Below, in pieces: positions 45,497-58,282 of a stretch of DNA of 64,000 nt (the stretch's first letter is position 1; each line of letters begins with the position of its first letter). The notes beneath the pieces are model-generated. The model saw only the letters and a program-made list of their open reading frames with translations. It was not told the DNA's origin and did not search any database. The translations under genes and the position numbers were made by a program. Source of the stretch: Lepiota brunneoincarnata (Eukaryota > Basidiomycota > Agaricomycetes > Agaricales > Agaricaceae); assembly GCA_023014365.1 (NCBI GenBank), contig JAEBUN010000002.1, positions 1,984,001 through 2,048,000 of the forward strand, written 5' to 3'.

Positions 45497-46048
45497 ATCA
45501 AAGCAGTTTTCATGGACTCTTCCACATGTTCAGCCCAATTGACATAATCCATTCAATGAATGTACCCTCGGGATAAGAGGTTCCAATCTCAAGCGTCATC
45601 ACCTAACGGTTGAAGTACCAACGTAGAATGAAGAGCGGCTAGAGTAGCCACTCGGTATAGTAGAAGGTAATGGGCAGGGTGATGGAATGAGCAAGAAGGA
45701 CTGACTCAATCTCTGCTCGATAATACGCCAATCTCTGGGTATGAACTTAATCCAGACCGGCACCTTGTACGAGCAGAAAGAGGAGGCCGAGCGAGCTGGC
45801 CGCTCGCAGGAGACAAATACACTTCGGACTCTTAAGTAAGGAAACACGACAGCTTAACACGTGACTATTTCGAAACCCAAAGCGTAAGTGTCACGTGCGC
45901 CCATCAGACCGTATTTTTCCTTTTTAGATATTGTGGGAACAATACTGGTGCTGATAACACACCACATATCCCGAGGTTCACCATGCAGGCCGACCTTGGC
46001 ATATCCCACACGTAATAACACCATCACTTCCGAATCCTCCCCTCTGAC
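45497..46048. other. Short intergenic region before the Dicer gene
   Basis: About 550 bp. No DExD/H helicase sequence, which a normal Dicer would have upstream of 46049, is encoded here on either strand. A 30-codon tail-like frame (MNLIQTGTLYEQKEEAERAG) around 45740-45840 looks coding-like in composition but has no supported upstream exon. An in-frame stop (46016) precedes the Dicer ATG. Confidence 0.5.
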
Positions 46049-49000
46049 ATGGCCGAGCTCGAGGGCACTTTTCACACTCCAATATCTGGTGCCACCAACC
46101 CCAACAGAGGTGCTGCACTGACACGGAACGGAGGGCCAACGGAACTTGTGATTACTTATAAGAGGGAAGAGATGGCTCATGCAACCCTGTTAGGTCAGAA
46201 ATTGCGGGAGTGTGATCCAGACGGAACTCGCCTCGGCCGTTACTTCCGCTATGCGAGTTTAGCTCTCCGCGATCTGGGCTCATGTGCTGCCGATCTTGTC
46301 TGGCGAGAAGCATTTGGGTGCACCAAAGTAAAAAGCGCAGCGGATGGCACCGATGAAGTGGATCGTGATTCTTTGGGATCGAGCGAAACTCAAGCCCGGG
46401 ATATAGTCAGACACTGGCCCTTCAAGTTGCCAAACCTTGATGTTGACTCCCGCAACATGAATGTTAGCCACAAGTTCCTCCGTCTTGTTCAACTTCTGGA
46501 CACATATCGAACCTACGGCGAAGAGTTTCGTGTAATTGTATTTGGTACGCTCCGTCTTCCAAAGGCTTTGCACCGTCATTCAATCGGTGAGGAACTATCC
46601 AGTGCAAAAACGAATAATTGCTCGCCTATTAGTTGACTTGCTCCGAAGCCTGATGCCGCAGCTGCATTTCTTGCGTCCCTTTGCAGTAACAAATAATCGA
46701 CTGTCGTCGGACCCTAATACAATGGTAATTGAAACCGCCCATGACTGCTTCACGACTGCTTCAGGACTGATCTCGACTGCAGGAAACATTATCTTACCAG
46801 TTTATCTCGGGTCATTTCAACTTATTGATTGCAACGAAAGCATTTGAAGACACTGGCCTTCCCAAGACACCTATTGTCATCCTGTGAGGGCGGAATTTAC
46901 TCCTATTGCACGACTAACTGACGATGAGAAAAACGTAGATTTGACGTTTTTGAGAGCCAGGTATCTCGTGCTTACTTCCGTAGTTGCGGTTTCGGACAAG
47001 AAAGCTACTTAGTCCACATGGTTCAGCATGATAATGATGCCCATCGCCACTCTCTCGAGCGAGCGACCCTTGACGCGGAAATGCTTCAGTGGGCTGATGA
47101 TGTTGGACATGACCACCGTAGCGCAGTTCCACCAGGGCCACTAAAAGAAAGCAGCGACCCCTATGTCTCGACAACTGAGGATGACCAAGATGAAGATTTC
47201 ATTCAGGACCCTATCACCGGAAGCCGGCTGCGGAAGCATCAAGCGACAACAATCTTGTATCGTTTCGTGGCAGAGAGAGTCATACAAGAGGGTCATTTAA
47301 AGGGCCAAAAATTATTTGAATACGATCCGCTTGAACGGAACGGCCAGCATCGATGGCGTTGCACAATCAATCTGCCTGGTACAGCTCTCCACGGTATCTC
47401 CGGTCCTCCCTCCCCCTTGAGGGTTCTCGCTCGACGAGAGACCTGTTATGCTGCATGTCGGCGGCTCCAGCATCTCGCCCAACTGGACTCCGCTCTTATC
47501 CCTCTCCGACCTCATGTCCAGCACCGCCCGGACCCCAAGCTCGGGGGCGACAATGGTCTCCACCTCGACCCCGGTCGCGAACAGCCTTATCTTCCGCTAT
47601 CTCCAGACTTTTGGAAATTCTCAATTTGCAAGCCTCCCTTTCCTCAGTTCTTGTATCCTTTGGTAGCCTCGATGGCCTCTCCTGGTTCTGGACCCAATGA
47701 ACGTGCGCCTGTCTGCATTTTAACCCGATCTCCTTTGCCCGAACTGCCGCAATTCATTCTTTCTCACTTGGGCGACTCCATCGTCCTGCAGTTCCACCGA
47801 TCATCCCCTGTGACGTTTGATAAAAAATGCCTAGAGTCCATTCACAAATTCACTGTCAAGTTCTGTCGGATATTTATGAACAAACCCTACGAATGTTCGA
47901 CATGGGAAGAGATGGGTTATTTCTTTTTACCCTTAAGGAGGGACTGGAGGCCCCCTATGGAGATAGACCAAGTGCTTCCAAGCATTATCGGCGATATCGA
48001 GTGGGATATGGTATCCATTGTGTCCGACAAGTGGTCCGTTCCTCTTCCGAGCGGCGAGCGCCTGGAGGAGGAGCTGGAGGATGCGGTGGTTCAGGATCGG
48101 GCGGTAGAGTTCACTCACAGATGCGAAATCATGAAGGTTAGGAAGGATATGACACCCCTAAGCAAAGCCAGTGATACCCCGCTAGGATATTCGCTGCTAA
48201 AATATGCTGCATTTGCAACGGACGAGAGATTCTCACAGGGGGGTACAACGGTACTAGAACAATGCCATAATCGCAGGAAAAAATTCGACGGCCTTTTGGA
48301 CCCAAATCAACCGATCCTTCAAGTTACACGTATGCCTGCTGCAGTTAATTACCTCAGCCCACGAATTCCCTCACACGTCGAAGAACCCGAGAAACCAGCA
48401 CAATGTGGGATATTTGGACTCGAATACTTTGTTTCCATTACTTGCTAACTTGCCCTCACAGTCCTCATCCCTGAATATAGCCGCAAGCTGACAGTCCCGG
48501 CAAGGCAGGTGGCATGATAATTCACATCCACCATTTGCTTGACTCGGTTTGCTGATAGTACGTTGCGTACGGGACACCTGCTGCCCTCTATCATGCGAAG
48601 GATTGATGAATTCCTCTTGGTCAAGGAGCTGAACGCGCTATTGGGACACTGCGTCAGAGATGACTTGCTCATGGTGGCAACTGCTTCACCACTAGCCGGA
48701 AATGACTACGATTATGAGCGGTTGGAACTCCTCGGTAAGACCAACATCTTTAAGCCGTACCGAATCTCATTGCTCTCTTAGGAGATGCTTTCCTCAAATA
48801 CCTCTCGAGTATATACGTCTTCGTCCAGAACCCAAACGGTTCCGAAGGAGAATTACATACGGCCAGGCAGAAGTACATCAGCAACCAACAACTGTGCCGT
48901 GCCGCGAGTCAGTTTGGCCTTCCCGGGTACATCCAGCTGAAACCATTCAACATCAAGTCGTGGGTTCCTCCTGGGCTGAAAATATCTGAAGTTCAGAAAA

Positions 49001-50426
49001 GGGATGCCGCAGCTATCGGAAAGGAGGTTGGAAGTGGTAATGCCAGAGCCCAACATCTGGTACCTCGCAAACAAAGCAATGTCTCGCTGGATGATCGTGG
49101 TTCAGGCAAACGTTCGAAGAATCGAGGGAAGAAAAAGAACGCACCTCCGTACCCTATTTCTAACAAGGTCAATCTCAAGATATTAAGACTGCCCATTTCC
49201 TAACGGGTGTCCCCAGACTGTTGCCGATGTCGCGGAAGCAATCATAGGCGCAGCCTATATCTCGGGTGGACGCGATGCGGCTCTGAAAGCCACTAAGGCA
49301 TTAATGATCCCTATCGTCGACATCGAGGAGTGGTCCGACTTCGATCGCAAGGCTCGAACGCCTCACCCTAATGGCAAGCTCAATCCTTCTGTGATCGGTT
49401 CCGTGGAGGGAACCATCCGTCATCAATTTAGGAAGCCACACCTCCTTGCTTTAGCATTGGTGAGATATTACGCCTTCATGAATAGGTGTGATAATAATTT
49501 AATTTGGAGCAGACCCATACAACCCTGAATAATCTGGAGATGAAGAACCATCAGCGCTTCGAATTTATCGGTGACGCGGTTCTAGACTACCGTAAGTATC
49601 GATGTCTCCTCCTGTTCATTGTTTCAGCTAGCTTCTCAATATACCCTCTAGTGGTTATTCGCTACCTGTATGGAAACAATCAGCAATCCTCACCGGGTGA
49701 CCTTAGCCTCTTGAAGGTGCGTTGGGCAAATTTTCTCTAACGGCATCCGGTGTTTATATTTAGAGTATCATGGTGTCAAATTCTGCACTCGCCGCAATAT
49801 GCATCTGGTCTGGGCTGCACAAATTCATCCAGACGAGTCAGCAGCTGGGATTGACCATTCGAACCTATGAGAAGGCATTAACAACGCAACAGGCTATAGA
49901 ACACTCGCAAGCGGAGGCGGAAAGTAGATCTATCGGCCAATACTGGAAAGATCTTGACGCGCCGAAGGTGTGCGGTGTTGTTGATGCATGCTGTACCCTC
50001 CTACTAACTCTATAACACGTTGTCGGTTCCCATAGGCACTTTCAGACGTTGTTGAGTCTATAATCGGCGCCGTCTTCATTTCGGATAATTTCTCTTCAAT
50101 AGGTGCTGAAGCATTTTTTGACAACGTGCTTAAGCCATTTTATGACAAGCACATCCTCATGCAATCTCCAGCGACTGCTTCCCAGGCACACGAATACAGG
50201 AATCGTAAAACTGCCGACGTATGAAAAAGGTGCCGCAGACGACTGCAACACCCTGCAGTTGTACTGGTTGATAAAAGATGCCGCCGAAGCGTGCTGACTT
50301 CTGAACCCATATATATGTCAATGCCAGGGAGGGGCTTCCGACTCCGTCGGTATGACCACCTTGAGCTGCTTCTCTGCACTCCTCAATGTCACTGCACACA
50401 GCACAGCAGGCGCACAGCCGTGGTGA
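46049..50426 (+). CDS. Dicer-like ribonuclease III lacking the DExH half of its helicase
   Basis: Multi-exon gene, ATG 46049, likely stop 50424-50426. Dicers cut double-stranded RNA into siRNA. This one begins at the linker after the DExH domain (ELVITYK, RYASLALRDLGSCAADLVWR, VRHWPFKLPNLDVDSRNMNV). The helicase-C part follows (FVQKRIIARLLVDLLRSL, FNLLIATKAFEDTGLPK, FDVFESQVSRAYFRSCGFGQESYLVHMVQHDNDAHR), with motif VI QxxGRxxR lost. Then the dimerisation domain (LYRFVAERVIQEG, RWRCTINLPG, YAACRRLQHL), a poorly conserved PAZ-like part, RNase IIIa (YERLELLGDAFLKYLSS; TVADVAEAIIGAAYISGG) and RNase IIIb (HQRFEFIGDAVLDY; SDVVESIIGAVFIS), both with their acidic residues. The dsRBD-like end is uncertain. 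One intron near 48507 is GC-AG. It may still be an active nuclease without ATP-driven translocation. Confidence 0.88.
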
Positions 50427-50574
50427 TTATGTTATTCCTAGTTGTGAAGGAGGAAAAATAGAAAGGTTATTCGGGTGGTTGTATGCGACTAGGAAAACGT
50501 GCGATTCGTATTATGGACTGAGTAGATCTATGCCAGCGGCGCGTCTAGTTGTTTGCCCAAGCTTTTTGAGCTTT

Positions 50575-50940
50575 TCAAGCAGCGCCAGCAGACTTCCTCC
50601 TGCAAAAAATAAAAATAATAGTGGGTATAAAAGCGCAAGGCAAGGGGCATACGGAGATACATACAATTGCCACCAGGATGCAACGAAAGGGATAGAAAAG
50701 CCAGTGAAAAGGTAGGCAAAGACCTTGACACCAAAAATCCCTTTGTTATCCTTTGTAGGAAAAGCGAAAGGGAAGTGCTAGAGAAGAGAGACAGCGTTGG
50801 CATGCATTGGGACTTGGACGCAGGGGAGAACGTACGTGGTAGTGGCCATGGGCATCGCGAACGGGAGCAGTAGTATGCAAACTGCGTGCGGGGGCAACCG
50901 CGTGACGAACTGAGGTACGGGCAAGGAGTGGTAGCGACAT
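50575..50940 (-). CDS. COX8: Cytochrome c oxidase subunit VIIc/8
   Basis: Exons 50836-50940, 50665-50777 and 50575-50599 give 80 residues. This is the small single-membrane subunit of complex IV (yeast Cox8, mammalian COX7C). The first exon is a mitochondrial presequence with a likely cleavage site (MSLPLLARTSVRHAVAPARS, then LHTTAPVRD). The mature part reads HFPFAFPTKDNKGIFGVKVFAYL, and the membrane helix is FTGFSIPFVASWWQL, followed by RKSAGAA. The family pattern of P-F-x-x-x-N-K, then a helix ending in WQ, is complete. The Dicer gene ends about 150 bp away on the opposite strand, so they converge. Confidence 0.93.
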
Positions 50941-51399
50941 CGTTGATAAGTAGAGGAATGGGTAGGTTGCTCAAGGGGCGGGAAACCTCGGATGGCGAAA
51001 GCATGCGGATCACATGACTTGGAGCAATCCAAGCGCAGGGCTAGGGCAGGCATAAGGACATACAGCCCTTGGCCCGCTAGAGCCCCCATCTGAGGTGCAC
51101 GCAGCGTCTCTCGGCGGGTCCGAGTTAAATTATAGGATATGTCTTACCATCCTTCACGCGTGAATTTCTTAGGTTCAACGCAAGAAATCCACGCATGGTA
51201 TTCCATTCTCGCCCCCGCCATCCCCATGATGCGCCCTTATCGAACCTTGGCATCTTGGGTCCCATTGTCGTAAGAGAAACCCCCCTCTACTACGATTTTT
51301 CGGGTTCCATGATGAAATCTTTAAGGGCCGCATAGGCTTCGAGCTCAGCAGTCGGACGGATACGACTATATTCATCACCATACCACCTACTAACCCAGA
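50941..51399. other. Intergenic stretch upstream of the dead ATPase gene
   Basis: About 460 bp holding the COX8 promoter and whatever remains of the ATPase promoter. Several short frames on both strands lack features. Nothing else was recognised. Confidence 0.35.
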
Positions 51400-54345
51400 C
51401 CCCACCACCATCACCCCGGTTACCCATATATTAAACCTGAATCATGTGGTAGAGGAACTCGGAAGTTCAACCAACGACGGTCTATCGAAACTTACTTCAA
51501 GGCGAGGGAGGAATATCTCCTTTGCATGTCTTGATTGGACAAGACGGTACGTCGTTCTGTGCAGCCTATCCGGTCCCCTGCTTATCTTGTGTCAGCCAAT
51601 GCTCTGACCCTTGTACTCATTGCTGCACTCAGTCTAAGTTTTGTGTAAAAGGTTTTACTGGGGGAGCAGTCACTGCAATGGTCATAGTTTTGAATACCTC
51701 GCAAGCCTGTGCGATTTCGAGAGCCGTCGTTTGCCCATAATCTAATGTTTATTCATCCAGTTCGGGGTTTTCCAAGAATACAAGGCCGAGAAAATGATGG
51801 ATTCCCCTCGACAGCTATCTTCACCAACAGCGTTTTCTTTTTTGTTGTTTGCAACGGTGAAGGTATTGCCACCCCGCCAAAGACATTGTTCCCAGTACGT
51901 CAATCATATGGGTGCCAAGAAAACACGCGCCCCCCAATGACCATAGCCTCCTTCTATCTAGGTAATTTAGTCATGATCAAAGCTGGAGACGTTAGACCAA
52001 CTCATGTAAACGTCAGCGTGTCCTGAGGGTGTATATCTCGCTGATCATTGCTCACGGATACGTTTGACTGCTGGTTCGAGCTAATAGACACAGCATCAGA
52101 ATAACTACTAATGGGGGAGAGTCTGATCCAGGTCTGCTTTCCGTCCCGAGCCAGCGCACAGCATACACTTACCGTTCTCCAGTGGCCAAAAATGTCGAAA
52201 TATATAAGCACGGGGATCTCAAGATACCCACTGCCAACGGATTAAACCTTTGCTACGCTTCAACAGTCATTACCAAAGCTCGGGGTGCTGGCATTGTCGT
52301 CGCTATGGCTATGAATACGCAGTCGAGCAGGGCTCTTTTGACGAGTACGTTTTAATCTCATCCACCACGATAGATTGCGCGTGTTGCAAGCGCAACCAGT
52401 GGAGAGCGTGAAGAAGACCAACATCCTTTCTTCAAACGCATGACGGAAAAGGTCGCTGAGTGGCTGTATGTTTTCTTTTCCGCTCGACACTTACGCTAAT
52501 TTCTAATGATCGTGAAGCGGCCTTGGAACACCTCTTCGACCTAAGCTCAGCAGGCTTGCTTACCCGCTTTGTGGCTGCACTATCGTTCTCGCTATCGTAG
52601 TATTTTCAGCCGCCCGATCGCACATCGTCGATGAAGTGGTTTTGTACGCAATTGTGACCACTATCGCCATTGTTCAGAGTCCCTCATTGCCGTCTTGACC
52701 CTCACCGCGGCCGTGGGAACAAGAAAAATGGCAGAGGGGCATGCAATACTAGATGCCTTGGAGGCCTTGGAGGTGTTACGGATATTTGTAGCGATGGGAC
52801 AGGCAAACTCATTCTGGGTACATCCGTTATGAACTCACGTACATTATACCCTGATATCGAGGACTGATAGGTCGAATGTCAGTTCGAAAGTTTTGGTTAG
52901 TCGCGGACCCGGAGTATTGTGCAGAATTTACTGCTGAGACGGGCACGGATCCCTTGCAACCTCTTGGCGAAATCCGCCGTGATACCAAACAATCACCTTT
53001 GGACTAAACTTCGCTCTACGAAGGCCTGGCTCAAGCAGTGCGAGCAACTTCCCTCTGCAACGTCGCAACGTGAGCGTTTACTATGATGGAGCCGTACGTC
53101 CCTGACTTGTGCCTTCTAGCGTTCGGAAGAATTTAAAAGGGGAGTGGAAGCCAACCGGTGGCCCAGCAAAAGTTGCACTCCAAGTTTTCGCCACGACGCT
53201 CAGGCTCTGGCCCCCTTCTTTATCTAAGGATACCCAGAGGAAAATCGACTGCGATCGGTTCTTTACAAAATCCTCGACGACAGGCGGGGCAAATTAAACT
53301 CGCCCGGGACATGAGACGGACAAAGCACACCGTTTCGAACTCAAGTAGGAATTCGCCCTCTCCAGTGAATTGATGTGCATGTCAACCATATGCCATGGCA
53401 GTGAACACCCTGACCAGGCTTTGATCATTATCAAGGGTGCTACAAGTCTCATGTAGCACTCTTGGCCGCAACTCCTTACGTCGCGTCAGATTGAACCAAT
53501 GCTCTCATCCTCTGTGTCCTACCTCCCTAACCCTGAAGTGGAGCCCGCTAAGCATGCCGAGCTTACTCCCAAGGTCAGGAGCATGATTTTGGCTAAAGCA
53601 GAGGAGCTCGCCTGTCAAGGACTTCGAGTTCTCTCATTCGGCCACCGACCTATTCCCCTTGCCAACTTTGGCGGCATTATGCGTGAGGAGGCCGAGAAGG
53701 ATTTGGTTTTCCTGGACTTGGCTGGTTTTCCTGGTACCCCGAAACATTGGGTGCCGTCATGGGGTGCAAGGGCGCCGGAATTGTGGTACACATGTACGTC
53801 TTCGTATCTCTCGGTGGCTTGACACTCTCCTCATGTTTGCAGGCTGACTCTCGATCATGTTACGACCGCACGCGCTCTTGCTGAGGCCGTTGAGGTCATC
53901 TCCCCTGGCGCCTCCAAAAGTGCTATTGTGACAGCTCTCGAGTTTTACAATTTACAGACGTAGAGATTGACGTTCTCCCGGAATTACCACTTATAATTGC
54001 CCGCTCCGTTCCCGAAACAAAAGATATATCAGCCGCACTCCGACTAACATAACCACTAAGCCTAGGTTCTGGTGCGTATGATTCATGTAGGTAAGCGTCG
54101 GGGAAAGTATATGTCCATGTCCGGGGGCGGCGTCAACGATTCGCATGCCCTCAAGCTCACACCTGTCGGCATTGCAATGGGTATGGCGGAGTCTGGCGTC
54201 GCAAAAGATGCCGCCGAATCTGGTATTGACCGACGAGTAAATATTTTGATCCTTCGGACTCGGATGCCCCTATCGATAACAGGTCCATTATACAGCATTT
54301 TCGATTCCGTCCGAGTTGCCCCTGCGTTTTCCCCTACGTGATGAC
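51400..54345 (+). pseudogene. Decayed ENA-type (P-type IID) cation ATPase
   Basis: Pieces of a fungal ENA Na+/K+ efflux ATPase appear in order but in shifting frames: VVEELGSSTNDG (51440), GEGGISPLHVLIGQ, FTGGAVTAMVIVLN, FQEYKAEKMMDS, GNLVMIKAGDV (51960), MGESL in place of the TGES dephosphorylation loop, a membrane-4 region where a base is missing at IVPESLIAVLT (about 52674), VTDICSDGTGKL (52770) where the phosphorylation motif DKTGT has become DGTGK, TPKVRSMILAKAEELACQGLRVLSF (53550), and GGGVNDSHALK (54130) for TGDGVNDSPAL. Stops and frameshifts separate them. The aspartyl-phosphate and hinge motifs are both altered, so the gene is inactive. It lies between COX8 and the aldehyde dehydrogenase. 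Confidence 0.88.
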
Positions 54346-55403
54346 CACTACATATTTAATTGATCAAAAACACAACCAGTTCGTCATCGTCGTTACGGCC
54401 GGTATAGTGCAGAGCTCAGCCAGAGATGTAATCACGAGTCAAGTGATGTTTCCCGAGTTGTTTTAGAGTGCGTTCCTCTGTTTTTACTTCTCTGATCTTC
54501 TGAATATTGTTGTACGCTTTAGACTCAAGTCTTGTGAGCTGCGACAACTTTTTCACCTCCTTGATCTGTTGCTGATCGTGGTATCCTCAGACGGTTGGTG
54601 ATGAGCAGATTCTCCTGACACCTACCAACAGCATGACCTTGTTTAGGATCTACACTTTTAGACTCCATTTCTTACTCACATGGATCATCCCACAGGCTCT
54701 TACGTAGCACGAATTTCATTTTCCTTGTCAGCTGTCCTTGGGCGATCCCTGTTTCGCTGATAATGACCAACAAGATTCGGGGAACTCCGAGCGCTTGTGC
54801 TTAAGAATGCGAGACGGGGAAAGAGTTGATATTCGATCCTCCTTCCGTAGTGAGGTGCTGTACGTTGGGGGGAGGGGGCGCACTCGGCTTCTAAAGTTCG
54901 AGTTGAGGACTGGCCCAAGCTCAAATTACCATCCACTGGCCGATGTCATGAACCCGAGAGATAAGAGCAGCTGTAGAGTGATATTGACTCCAGTCAGGCC
55001 CGATGGGATTATTTCGGCTGGCATGTAATATCAGGCACTAGGCTTCACCTAGGTGTCATCATGCGTTTCTTCGAGTGCAGCAACATGGATGGGCATTGCG
55101 AATCAGGTTCGACAACCTGTTCATAACGTGTTGCAAAGGATTCATAAGATGGCCGGAGGCATCAGGTCGGTAGACAAGAATGGGAATCATATGAAGGGCG
55201 GGGGCGATCAACGGGCAACAACAGATCGAGAGTATAATGGAGAGCTGCGCTGAATATTATGTGCGGGCCAACTTTGAGCTACAGCTATGAGCCTGTGTCA
55301 CGTGTGCTATATAGATAGGAGTGTCTGTGCGCACGCCCTTACCTTCGGTGCTTCTTAAATCCTCAGGTTCTCCCCTCTTCCCCGTAGCTTCACCCCTCTA
55401 AGA
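54346..55403. other. Intergenic stretch between the ATPase relic and aldehyde dehydrogenase
   Basis: About 1.06 kb. The first part may contain unrecognised 3' remains of the ATPase (membrane segments 5-10 are expected here but were not readable). A weak TATATAG at 55309 lies about 95 bp before the aldehyde dehydrogenase ATG. No other gene was supported. Confidence 0.35.
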
Positions 55404-58282
55404 ATGGCCCATACGGCTACTATAGTCATCCCTGCTCTCGACAAGCAGATTTCCATTCCGACCGGACTTTTCATAAATAATGAATTTGTACCCTCCGTTG
55501 ACTCTCCAGAGAGGATTGAGTAGGCACTCTCGCCCCATTCTTGACTAACACACACACATCTCTTGTCGTCTACAGCGCAATCAATCCCGCCACAGAAGAA
55601 GTAATATGCTCTGTTGTCGCGGGTAGCTTAACTCGGAATACTCGAAAACATGGTATTTCTCTCTAAACGCTCCCCAGGATCCCCCAGGGATATCGATCGT
55701 GCCGTAGAGGCAGCTCGAAATGCCTTCAACACGACATGGGGGAAGAATGTCACCGGCTTCGAGAGGTCTCGATTGATAAACCGACTCGCTGACCTGATCG
55801 AACGCGACGCACAGGAACTCGCCGAGTTGGAGTCCCTTAACAACGGGAAACCTGTCAAGGTTGCGAGGTACTGAAATGTTTTTTGGGTAACTGTCATCGA
55901 CGCACTAACTACTTTCAGGGATTTTGATATCGGCGATAGTGTCCAATGTCTCCGTTATTACGCTGGCTGGGCCGACAAAATTATCGGTCAGGTCTGTAGT
56001 ATTCACGAAAACACGTGGCGGAGACTGATGAATCCCACCCACACGACAAATATACTTCGCCCATAAACTCGTTGCGCGCTAACAGTCTCTGGAGGTCGAC
56101 AACAAATCCAAGTTAGCTTTTACCCGTCACGACCCAATCGGTGTCTGCGGGCAGATGTGGGTCGTGGGTCAACCAAATTTGTGGACAATTGACTTAGGCT
56201 CCTCTGAATCAGCATACCTTGGAACTATCCGATCAATATGTGGTCTGTCAAAGTGCCATCCCCGGGGCAAACTCCGTCTCATAGTTTAATCTATCAGGGC
56301 TTGGAAAATTGCACCAGCACTTGCGGTCGGCTGTACGATCGTCATGAAGCCCTCGGAGTTGACTCCGTTGACTGCTTTGGTATGTTAAACCACACCGGTA
56401 GCTTGGAAATATCCATTAATGGCAAGAAGAAACTTTCCGAACTCATCAAAGAGGCTGGGTAACCAACCCATATCTGAGAAACCCCCACATATATCTGACC
56501 TGTTTTCCGCCTATGTAGATTCCCACCTGGGGTTATCAATACGGTGCCCTCGTACGGGCCAATTGGAGGTGCAGCTCTGGCTGCACACCCCGATGTTAAC
56601 AAGGTGGCGTTCACAGGATCCACTGTTACTGGACGTAAGATCATGGAAGCTGCTGCTAAAAGCAACCTGAAAAAGGTGTGCTGGTGTTCCCTAACAGCTT
56701 TTTGGCTTTGTAACCAGGTAGGAACGTGTTACAGGTATCTTTGGAACTCGGTGGGAAGTCGCCACACTTGATTTTTGAGTCAGCAGATCTGGAGCAAGGT
56801 AAGACTGATTGATCTGTTCGCGTCATGTTCTTCCCCTCCTCGTCACTACAACCTTGCTTCTTCGGAACAACGAAGAGGCTCGGATCCGTTGGGTTTTTGA
56901 GCTGGGAAGACAACGCTCAATGAATGGAGTCGAGCTAGTGCCAGTGATACAAGTAGGGGTAATCTCACTCCACGTTCCATCAATTCCGGCGATCTACTTG
57001 GTCTCCGTAAATTAGGCGGGGGTTCTCCCCCATCGATGGCTTGTTGAATCATGGATGGGGATAAGACGTCGGCCGTATCAACGACGCACGGACCCAATTG
57101 GTGTATTTTTGTGCCTGTCACCTATGGTTTCACTTTGAAGCTGCGCTTCTGGTCATTTCGTCTTTGTCTGCTCTGATTGATAGATATCCTTTCTAGCTGC
57201 CAGCTGGGCAGCACTGGGGATCTGTTACAACACGGGGCAAGATTGCACAGCTGGATCGCGAGTATACGTCCAGGAGTCCATTTACGACAAGTTCCTTTCA
57301 ATTCTAGTTGCTAAGGTTAAAGCTACGGTCGTCGGTGCCGGATTTGACGACAAGTCCACCGTGGGGCCGATCGTAAGGCGCCGAGGGATATCTCCTTTGA
57401 ATCGTTATTTATTTCAATCAGGTATCGAAAGGACAATATGACCGTGTCTGGGGTTACATCGAAGCGGGCAAACAAGAGGGCGCGAAACCCATCCTGGGAG
57501 GCGCCAAACGGGCTGGAAAAGGCTTTTTCATAGACCCAACAAGTAAGAATTCTTAATATCAAATCTCGCCTTGGAATTTACCACCGCTGTTCAGTTTTTA
57601 CGGAGATCCGTCCTGATATGAAAATAGTGAATGGATTCCCATGTTAAAATTGATGGCATCTAAAGTAATTTAGGTCAAAGAAGAGGTATTTCGAGGCCGG
57701 CTTTGACTAGGAGGTCATTGATAGGAGTGTTTTAATGTTTTAACCACAGATATTCGGCCCCGTACTTTCGGTGGGTAGGTTCAGGACAGAGGAAGAGGCC
57801 GTTATGCTTGCAAATGAAACTAGTTATGGCCTGGGTGCAGGCGTTCATTCCAGTGAGTGGGTGGACATCCATCTTGTCGGTGCTTGTTCATCAGAGCACC
57901 CATGTGCATCTCTGGTATTCTTGGTACAGATGACGCCAATCAATGCATGCGTGTTTCATCGGCCCTAGAGGCAGGTACAGTGAGTCAAGTTGTCATGCCA
58001 GTATCCTATGGACGTTGTTGTTTGTGTCGGTGGCATTTGCTGATAAATTAAATGGATTGTCCCCGTAGGTTTGGGTGAATCAATATAATCTACTGAACAA
58101 CAATGTTCCGTTCGGAGGCAAAAAGCAATCGGGTATTGGTGCGTGTGCGTTTTATGAGTCTGCGGCGACCAATTAACTTGCGACTGCCAGGCCGCGAGCT
58201 TGGGAGCTATGCGTTAGAGGAGTACACGTCGGTCAAAGCAGTGCACTGGAATTTTGGCGAAAAGATCGACTGGCCTTTATGA
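55404..58282 (+). CDS. NAD(P)-dependent aldehyde dehydrogenase
   Basis: Start [17 protein letters not shown] at 55404, stop 58280-58282, with about 14 exons; every frame could be joined. The enzyme oxidises aldehydes to acids. Visible blocks: [120 protein letters not shown] with the general-base Glu, [10 protein letters not shown] with the catalytic Cys, [21 protein letters not shown] and [14 protein letters not shown]. It is a normal cytosolic class 1/2-like enzyme, about 500 residues. One intron near 56797-57197 is about 400 nt, against ~50 nt for the rest. Nothing in the window indicates its substrate. Confidence 0.94.

Noticed and set aside
45599..46180. Minus-strand frames upstream of Dicer as a possible gene
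   Set aside because: Short, featureless, and overlapping the Dicer start region; also checked for lost DExH helicase sequence and found none.
47018..48448. Treating the long single frame inside Dicer as an independent gene
   Set aside because: It begins within the helicase-C remnant and continues in splice frame from upstream exons that match Dicer, so it is one gene.
51138..51270. A 44-codon frame starting MSYHPSRV upstream of the ATPase relic
   Set aside because: No similarity to the ENA N-terminus and followed by a stop; cannot be tied to the pseudogene.
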